A DNA stretch of 64,000 nucleotides from Riptortus pedestris (lineage: Eukaryota > Arthropoda > Insecta > Hemiptera > Alydidae), in the NCBI GenBank assembly GCA_019009955.1, contig CM032228.1:75129501-75193500 (forward strand), in the 5' to 3' direction. The notes below the pieces were generated by a model. That model saw only the letters and a list, made by a program, of their open reading frames with translations. It did no database searches and had not been told where the DNA came from. The position numbers and the translations under genes were made by a program. Within the stretch, counting starts at the first letter, position 1. Every line of letters begins with the position of its first letter. Positions 48,594 through 59,400 of the stretch are shown piece by piece.

Positions 48594-51500
48594 GTAAGTA
48601 TAAAAAAGTCTAGAACTCCAAAATTAAAGTTGTATTTATGGGTAATGTATGTAGATTAAGAATTAATAAGTCTTGAAGTTCAAAATGAATGTTGTATTAA
48701 TTGGTAATGTATGTAGATTAAGTATTAATAAGTCTAGAAATTCAAAATTGATGTTGTATTAATTGGTAAATATATGTAGATTAAGTATTAATAAGTCTAG
48801 TACTCCAAAAATAATCTTGTATTAGTGGGTAATGCATGTAGATTAAGTATTAATAAGTCTATAACTCCAAAATTAATGTTGTATTAATTGATAATGTATG
48901 TAGATTAAGTATTTATAAGTCTATGTTGTATTAATGGGAAATGTATATAGAGAAAGTCTGTAATGCAGGGGTTGCGTTAACAAAGCAGATTTCCCACGAG
49001 AATCAAGTATTTCCATTTATCTCAAAACGTAAAAGTTCAATGAGAACAATATTTAGTATTTGGGCTTCAAATATAGTGCTTCTTCAAATAACAGCTCATA
49101 GTTAATATGTCATGAGTAGGAGGGGGGGGGGATTTACTGAAGGCCGAAAATTGTAAAATGCATGTATCTCCGTTAATAATCAATATAGTGAAAAATTCAC
49201 ATAGCAGCGTTTATAGTACATTACATTTGCAATAAGACTAGTTCTATACAATTTTTCGATCCGACGCAAAATAATGGAGATTTTGAGAATATTCGAAATT
49301 CCTCCTCACTAAACCCCCCTCCCACTGGTCGGATTTCAGCCATTAACGAACTTAATCTTTCTTTTTACCTAAAACGATTAAATAAACAATAAGAGTTCTT
49401 TCGGATTGGAAAATTAAACACACACAAGCTTCAGAGTTTTTATCACTGCACAATTTATTTAACAATGCACTACACACTTGGTTAATTATTATTAACTACT
49501 ACTCACAATATGCACTGATAGATTCACTATTCTTGTTATTACACAGTCCAATAACTCACTCACGATCACTGAAGTTCACAAAAACATGGCACCTGCACTG
49601 ATCTTCGCAATGATAACGCCACTGCACTGTCGTTTACTTAAACACGGCACTGCACTGTCCTTTAGTTAAACACGACACTATACTGTTATTTTCATAAACA
49701 CGGCACAAGACTGTTCTTCAATAAAAACCCTTTACCGCACTGTTCCCTAAAGCTGCACTGAGCGCACTGTTGATCACTTGAAGAGAGCTGAAAACAAACT
49801 AACTTTCGGGGTGGGCCGGGGCCCTTTTTATAGCTCGGCGGAAAAGATCAAACAGAAGACCGCGAAGGGACCTAGACGCGAGGTCCAGAACAGTCACGGC
49901 CCCAGTTTACACTTCGGGCGCCTATAGTCCTTCCATCGTTCGGCTCCTTTCATCTCCTTCGCACTTCCGAAAGACATGACTATCCTTGTACAATCTTTCA
50001 TGTATGTAGTTTTCGCAACAATGTATATATATATATACATATCTGCTAATAATGCTAGGTTGGAAATGGCTTAAAGGGAAATAGGCTATTGAGGTTGTAC
50101 TCAGAAAGCGGTTTTCGAAAAACTTCCTCCAAATTTATCGATCCTAATTAGGAAATGCGGGAAAAGTCCATCAGCCAGGGGCTGAGTGAACGAAGCAGGT
50201 TTCCCTGCTGGTATGACTCACTAGTGATCTCATCTCACCACATATTCCAACCAAAAAACAGAATGTACGAATAACTCTAACCAATAAACCTCATGACCAG
50301 GACAGAAAGATCTCTCAACAGCGCGTCTTGAAATATAAACCATTCTGCACTTTCTAACAGACTGAAGAGCCACTAAATACTTAAGAGACTCCACAGATTA
50401 TGTACGAATCTTTTACTGACAGAAGCCCACATAGTGGCATTATTAAACAACTATAAAATGAATAACACTAGAAAAATCTTTTTACAGGCAAGGCAGTTTG
50501 ACAGACAACTTTATAAGCTGGTCATATTGGACGAGTCAAAGACTCTTGCAAAAAACGTAAGTAAAGACTCATATTAAACGTTCAAACGAAAGCATAAGAA
50601 AGAAATCATTTTACCTATTCATAAAAACTCATGTGATTTTCAACTAAATATAAATCCACCAAAAGTCCCAAAATTTATCAGGTGTGATTTTGAAGTGCTG
50701 CTATTGGTCTATGTTTTTGTATCAATTTATGGTCCTTTACTTTAGAATTAGAATGTAGATAAGGGTCACTATTAAAAACATTTTGAAGCTCTCAACTGTT
50801 AACTTGAAAAGCAAAATATGGTCAATGGTAGTGAAAAAATGAGGGAGTAGGCATACAGGGAATCCCTTGCTACCTATCGGCTTTGAGGTCACTGCAGCTT
50901 CTATAAAAAAAAAGTCCGTCACGCAGTGACTGCGTAAACTAAGCAGATTTCCCGCGTAAAGTTTAACAATAGATAAATCTACATACCGGTAACACAATAC
51001 CACCGTGAATAAATACAAACGATAATAATAAACCTCCCGACGGAAAGCGTCATAAATCTAAACAAACAGTTCTGCCAACTTATAGCGAAAAGAAAAACAA
51101 TTACTGTAATACAACTGAATATAACGCATTAATTTGGTTGAAAACTATTTACTATATCTAGTACTGTAATTTATAATGAATCAGAATAAGTTTTATCTCA
51201 ATCAATCAAATTTAAGTAGTCCAAAACCTTAAGAAGGGGGAAGGCACAAGAACATATGTGGATGTATCCCGTATAGTAAATGTCTCTTGAAAACAATATT
51301 TGGTATTTAAGCTTCCAATGATGTGGATAATGTAATAAGAGTAGAAGTTTTGCTGAAGGCTGAAAAGTAAAAAATGCAAATATCTCGGTTAATATTCAAG
51401 ATAGAGAATAAATGTATATAACAAACTTTATAGGACATTTAGTTTACTACAAGATTGATTCTATAACTTTTTTCGATCCTACGCATGTTAACAGAGATAT

Positions 51501-54500
51501 TTTGAATTTTCAAAATATTCAACCCCCCACTCGCCTTTGTCCGATTTCTGCCAAAAACGACTTGATATCAAGTATGGTAACGATTAAACAATAATTGCGA
51601 CCGCTAGAGCGGAAACGGACATATATATATACTAGCTCAGATACCCGGCTTCGCCCGGGAATTCATTTGAGGCAGAATGGTGATGGTATTTTTTTGGCCA
51701 AGGTTTACATTGCACAATATTTTAATATTTCCCCATCCCAGTGTTTAGGGTTTATACCCGTTGTTGGCATTTGTTAATAATAAAATTAATTTTTTATGTA
51801 AGACTTCACTGTCCTCCATATTGTCATATTTCCCGTCTCCTGTGCATTATTCATAGATTTCATTTATTAAAGACAAAATATTAACGTAGATTTGGATTAA
51901 TTTTTCCAGGTGAGGTACCTGATAGTTCAAATTGGAATGAATTGTTGAGCATATCAATATTTCTACGCAAATTACTTGCTCCACACATTGTTCCTGGAGA
52001 AATATATAAAACAAAAGTTAATCTAAATAACAAATTAAACAAATTTTGTTATGTGCATGTTTGTCGAAAAACAAATAGACAATGAAATATCGCGAATTTT
52101 TATTTCAGGCCTCCCTTATAACCCCCCCTCCAGTTTGAACCTAAACATTTTAATATAGCTTATAATCATGGAAGAATTAATGCTAATTGACATACCGAGT
52201 TTTGTTAAGTTCGGTTCAATCGTTAGCACCCAATAAAGTAGTTGACTCCCGCTTTAGTTTATAGTGTATATCTCGTTTATACTTTGTTAAAAGACAAAAA
52301 TAAATATCACAAAAGTTACTCTAAATAATAAAATAAACAACTTTTGTTATGTTCATATTTACCGATAAACCAACAGGAAACGAAATATCGCTATTTTTAA
52401 TTTCTGGCTTGCCTTATAACTAACACTCCTGCACGTCCCTAGAAATGTTGGTATGGCTTATTATAAGGAAATCGTTAGTATTAACTCACATAGCGAGTTT
52501 GGTTTAGTTCGGTTGAGTCTTTTGTGCCAAATAAAATTGTGGACTCCCGCTATAGTTTTTAGCGTATAACTCATTTATACTTCCGTATACGGCAAAAGTG
52601 CATATAACAAAAGTTACTCTAAATTACAAAATAAACAGCTTTTGTTATGTGGATATTTGCTGAAAAAGCAATAGGAAACGAAATACCGCTATTTTTAATG
52701 TCAGGCCTCCCCTATAACCCCCACTCCTGTTCGTCTTAGAGAATATTAATATAGCCTAAAGTCTAAGTTGGGTTAGTAGTAATATACATACCAAGTTTCA
52801 TAAAATTCGGTTCAGCCGTTTATGCGTGAAAAGGTAACAAACAAACAAACGAATAAACAATCAAACAAATAAACAAACAGACACGAAAGAAACAAAATGT
52901 AGTTATGGTGTCTATGACATGTGAAACGAAAAGTTATCCTGAAATTTCGAGAAAAAAATCAATGTACAGACAGAGGTTACAATTTTATATATATACTAGC
53001 CAAGGTAAATCATTTGAGGCTGAATGATGATATTATTTTTTTTTTTATCAAGGCTTCAATGTTTACTACACTTCCCGTCTGGGCGCATTGTTTTCCCGTG
53101 AGGGTCAGGCAGGCGACTTACAGAAAAAAAAAATTGTATTTCAAGAATAAATGAAAATAAGCCTCTAATCATTGTTTCCCGTGAGGGTCAGGCGGGCGAC
53201 GTATAGATGAGAAATTTTAATTTTGAAGAATAAATAAAAATGTGTTCCTGATCTATCTCTCTCCACTTTTTAACTCACCTTTTTGAATACTTCAAACCAT
53301 AATCGTGGATAGCATTTATTACAATTAAATATCCTCTATAATGAAACTTATTTCCTGTCAAAAACCAGTCCGAGCTCATATAGTTTAAGCATAGTTTTGT
53401 AATTAGATTATATTCGTAATAGTAGAGCTCAGTGGAACTCATTTCACAGGAAATAAGTTAACTCAATAAACTGTTTAGGCTCCGGCCTCCTTCCGCTCCA
53501 GCATCTCCATCGTTTTCCTTAAAATATTGATTCAAAGTATTATTTTAATAATTTATCTACCTGATGGAATTAAATAATAGTATTAAATAGTCCGAAAAAT
53601 AATTTGATTTATATTCAAAAATATAGGTGAGGGGAAGAGAACGTAGCCCTCCCTGCAAAATAAGTAATACTTTAAATCATATCAAATTTAAATGGATATT
53701 GTCTTTTTTCATAATAACATTACTATTAACGTCTAATTGTTATGATGGTACATATTTGTTTCAATAACATCAAGATATCGGAAATAAGATAATATATTAG
53801 CAGAACCAAAGAGTTTGATCCCCGCTATCACTTTTTGTGTCAATTCAGCATGACTTAGTTTTATTAATACATTACGCAAATTAAATAACGGAAATGCTCT
53901 TATAGTTTACATTTCTATTGGAAATAAATAGCAATGTTATTTTCTAGGAGAAATAAATAAATGAGAAGGGGACGACGGAGATATAACCTCACTAATCATA
54001 TATAGAGTTATCAAACATACGACGACGAGTGACTAAAACATAAAATCATTTGTCATAATATTCAGTCATTAAAACACTTAAATAAGCACTAATAAAATTA
54101 ATGACTCCCACTATAGTTTTAGCGTATATCCCGTGTTTACTTCATTTTACGAACATAGTGAATGCAACTAAAGTTACACTAAATAATATAATAAGCAACT
54201 TTTATGTGCATGGTTGCCGAGAATCTAATAGGAAACGAAATATCACAATTTTTCATTTAAGGCCTCCCTCATAACCCCCACTCCCGATCGGACGTAAAAA
54301 TTTAAATATAGCTTATAATCATGGAAGAATTAATACTAATTCATATACCGAGTTTTGCTAATTTCGGTTCAATTGTTAGTGCCCAACAAAATTGTTGGCT
54401 CCTGCTTTAGTATTTAGTGTATATATCGTTTATACTTCGGTATACGAAAAAAGTGTATATAACAAAAGTTACTCTAAAGAACAAAATAAACAACTTTTGT

Positions 54501-56128
54501 TATGTTCATATTTGCCAAAAAACCAATAGGAAACGAAATATCGCTATTTTTAATTTCAGGCTTCCCTTATAACCCCCACTCCTGTTCGTCTCAGAGGATA
54601 TTAATATAGCCTAAATATTATATTTATTATATTAATATAGCCCTCCGGAATATTATATCAGTCCAAAGCACACATGACAGGTCTCCCTCCAGACTATTAC
54701 ATCAATCCAAAGCACACAGGGCAGGTCTCCCTCCGGAATATTATATCAGTCCAAAGCACACAGGACAGGTCTCCCTCCGGACTATTATATCAGTCCAAAG
54801 CACACAGGACAGGTCTCCCTCCAGACTATTATATCAGTCCAAAGCACACAGGACAGGTCTCCCTCCGGACTATTACATCAATCCAAAGCACACAGGACAG
54901 GTCTCCCTCCGGACTATTACATCAATCCAAAGCACACAGGGCAGGTCTCCCTCCGGAATATTATATCAGTCCAAAGCACACAGGACAGGTCTCCCTCCGG
55001 ACTATTACATCAATCCAAAGCACACAGGACAGGTCTCCCTCCGGAATATTATATCAGTCCAAAGCACACAGGGCAGGTCTCCCTCCAGACTATTATATCA
55101 GTCCAAAGCACACAGGGCACGTCTCCCTCCAGACTATTATATCAGTCCAAAGCACACAGGGCACATCTCCCTCTGGACTAATATATCAGTCCAAAGCACA
55201 CAGGGCAGGTCTCCCTACGGACTATTATATCAGTTCAAAGCACTCAGGGCAGGTCTCCCTCCGGACTATTATATCAGTCCATAACATCCAGGGCACGTCT
55301 CCCTCCGAACTAATAATAGTGATATAAATCAGTCCGAACTTTTACTGATTACTACTATAGACCTATTGTTTGCGATTAAGCTATAAGTGACTACTATATG
55401 CTTTGGATTCGGCTACAGATTACTACTATAGACCTATTGTTTGTTATTCAGCTATAGGTGACTGCTATAAGCCTATGCTTTGGATTCGGCTACAGATTAC
55501 TACTGTAGACCTATTGGTTGCGATTCAGCTATAGGTGACTACTATAAGCATATGCCTTGGATTCGGCTACAGATTTCTACTATAGACCTATTGTTTGTTA
55601 TTCAGCTATAGGTGACTGCTATAAGCCTATGCTTTGGATTCGGCTACAGACTACTACTGTAGACTATTGGTTGCGATTCAGCTATAGGTGACTACTATAA
55701 GCCTATGCCTTGGATTCGGCTACAGATTTCTACTATAGACCTATTGTTATGGATCCAGTTATAAGGAAAGTGTATTAAATAATATGAATGCTTTACATCA
55801 GGCATATCCCAGTATTTATTGCTGAGCATAGCAATTAAATATCATTAATTTTATGAAAATCACATCATCATTTAAACACAACTTGTGTTTGCAGCTACGG
55901 AGTATAATGCACAGGAGACGGGAAATATGACATGGACAATGGAGGACAGTGAAGTCTTATAAACAAAATAATTTTATTATTAAAAAATCCAGAGCAACGA
56001 CGGGTATAAACCCTAAACACTGGGATGGGTAAATGTCAAAATATTGTGCAAAGTAAAGCCTTGCCAAAAAAATACCATCACCATTTAGCCTCAAATGAAT
56101 TCCCGGGCGAAGCTGGGTATCTGAGCTG

Positions 56129-56205
<77 letters not shown>

Positions 56206-56300
56206 GCACACACACACATGCACAGACAGACACACTAACACGCACAGACAGATTCTCTCACACACACACACACTGACACACGCCCTCATGCACGCACGCA

Positions 56301-56331
<31 letters not shown>

Positions 56332-56352
56332 CCACTCACACACATACGCACG

Positions 56353-56405
<53 letters not shown>

Positions 56406-59400
56406 CATTTCTGAATTATACTCAGGCATTGTCATGGGATAGATATATTGTATTCCCCCCTCCTAGTCGGAAGTAAAAACTTTGATATTCATGAAACTAA
56501 ATGACACTTTAGGACCCTAATCATAATTCTAAACTGAATTTGCTCTTTACATTTCCTAGATGAAACCAATAATAATGAATATATTTGAGAATGTGGTTTG
56601 AGCTCTAACTTACCTACTTCCCATCCTTCTAGTTAAAATTTTAATTCCCATATAGCCTATATTGGACCAAGGGAGACTTTAATCACATATACAGAAGTCC
56701 ATAGAAATATTTTGAGCCCGTTTGTAATAAACGGGTAGACAGACAAACAGACTGGGCGGATTTTGAATTATGATGCTATTGTTCTTAGAATGGTCTGAAA
56801 TATTAAAAAATGTATCCCCGTCGAATTTAATTAGAAAATTATACAAACCTTAGTTTTATTTTTATAGATTGCTATACACACTGACATTTCACATAAAAAA
56901 AATATTTATATTTTAGGCCCCCTCTTCCTCTAAGTCCAACTTCATTACTTCTGTTTTCTAATAAGTTAAGTTAACTGCATTTTTTTTAGCAGATCAGTAG
57001 CTGCTGGTTGTCAGTGGGATTCATTTGAAGTTGGCTTTCAAATTTCAGTCCAAGGTATTTTAAGGATTATAAAGCTCATTATAAAAGGCCTTATTTCTCC
57101 AACTGCATCAAATATATTAACATGCTAATTATTTCCAATATATGTATTTATTGTTTTATTACTACATTGGGTAAAGAAAGATACTCATTCCCTTCAAAAT
57201 AATGATAACTTATTATGGAGATCTGAATTTTTCCATTTTTTTATAAACAATTAAGTGTATTGCTTTGAATAAATCTAAATGAACTCTATGATCTGATAAT
57301 GATGATATGAATCACAATAAAAATTATTAATAGCAAATTATTTTTCAGAAAAAAATTCTGGCTCATTTCAAAGCTAAAAACAAAGTTAAGTTCACTGCGA
57401 TGGGATTGTTCAATTTTGACTACCCTCTTGTTTGTTCTGTAAGTATTCACTGAGACATTTTTATTTGAACATCTCAATATAATTATATATTTTTCTTTAT
57501 TTTATTATTTAGTTCTCCTCATATTACTCAGATATAAAAGGCGGGTAATAATTAGGTTTATTATCATTAATGATTACAGGCTTATAGGTTTTTTAAAGTG
57601 CTTCCAAACTACGGGTCCATCTACTTTGGTTATATATTTGAAGTTTATCAATATTACTAGAATATATTATTAAATAGTTCTCCATGATACATCCATTCTA
57701 CAGTTTGTTAATGACAGCATTGAAGTGCATAACTAGCAATATTGAATAACTATATAACATAATAATAATTCTCAAAGGTAATTTTGTTCTAAAATTATGG
57801 AGATCAACCAAATCAGTTATTTTGGATTTTAAAGTAATATGTGTAATAAACCTTTACAAAATCTGTTTTTCGAGAATTTCAGAGCATTCTGAAAATAATC
57901 CTTCCCAAAAATATCATTTTTATGATTAATTTTACAGAACATGCATTAATACACCTTTCAATTACAGTTTATGTAGAAGTTAAGAGCAGTATTTTTTATC
58001 ATTTAACAGTATACCTTTTCATCTTAAAAGTAATTCAGTAGGGCACTGCCGTACACCAGTAAGTAAAGTTGGTTATATCGAATTTTGTTATCCCTCTCAT
58101 AACGGAAATACTTCAAAGTTCTCCCCTGATCGAATAGATTATAGCCATTAACAAACTAGATCTTTATTATTAGATAAAACTTCTAATATTCAGTTTGGTG
58201 AGAAACAAAAACTGCAACCACCAGAGTGTTAACAGGCAAATATATACAGTTTTGAATCGATCTCATTTCCATTATCTTCTGGATCAATGGACATTTGAAG
58301 ACATTTTTTTGAAAATTACTTCATTAGTAAAACTTCACTAACTGATTTCCCTTAAAAGAAATCTGTGAAATAAATATAGTAGATTAGAATAGCATAAGGC
58401 CTGGTACTTGGACCATTGTACTGGTATCATCTTCTTCAGCAAGTTATTCTGTCCACTGAATGTTCAACTATCCCTAAAAATATCAGATATCTCATAATTT
58501 ATCCTCGATTGCATGTCTTGTATGAAGTTATAATCTACTTATTCATAAGCTTTGTTACATCTTATATCTTAGATCGTAAGAACAATTTAAATGCATGACA
58601 TTCCGCAGACATTAGGGAAAGATTGTTGTTATTATTGGTCCTTAACTGTAAAATTCACTCTACTTTTAAACTCTTCACATTTATGATTATTTGATGGGTT
58701 TTTTTTATATATATATTTTTACCTAAATTTGAATAATGCATTTATAATTATCATATTTTAAAACATTCTGCCACTTTCATATAGACCAGCTATTTTATAA
58801 CAATGCATAGTAGGTTGTGTGTGTAAATTTACCATTTTAACTGGTTGATTTATATAGGTCAGTGTTATGGTGTATAATATATTGTTGTTTTAGAATCTGA
58901 TATGGCAGCAAGGTCTGCAAAAATCATGTTTGTGTGAGAAATATAAATGTTTATTACATGTATGTAACAGTCCTAATCCCATTCAAAAACACGTTTTGAA
59001 GAACTTCAGAGCATACAGGAAATAATTCTTCTCAAAAGTAGTATTTTTATTATTTAACGGTATACCACTTTATCTTAACAGTAATTCAGTAGGCCATGGC
59101 AGCACCCCATTTTAGGGTGATTTAAAAAAATTGTTATAAATGTTAATTATTAACAAACAATTTCACTGCTGAGGCTAATTGGGGTGGATTATTTATAGGT
59201 TACCAACCTTATCCTAGTCAGAATGATGCTCAGAATTTTATTTGGTGTGATCGTTCCTAAATAAATTCCTATTGTCTGTATGCAAATCGAACCCATGATT
59301 CTAGGTGTACCAAGTTTATTAAGACCAATGCTGAACTATGGAGAACTATTGAAGGGAAAAAGCCATCTGTCCCTGACAAATAGGATATTGTCAGTTTATT

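Noticed and set aside
48594..48659. Extension of receptor exon 1 to the stop at 48659
   Set aside because: A perfect GTAAGT donor and matching phase-0 downstream exons with the family's C-terminal motif show the frame extension is intronic.
54674..55327. 217-codon plus-strand ORF
   Set aside because: It is a read-through of the 44-bp satellite in all three frames; no non-repeat part and no homology.
55957..56476. ORFs rich in Cys-Val, His-Thr and Ile-Tyr
   Set aside because: Translations of the TA/CA microsatellite joined to a family C end.
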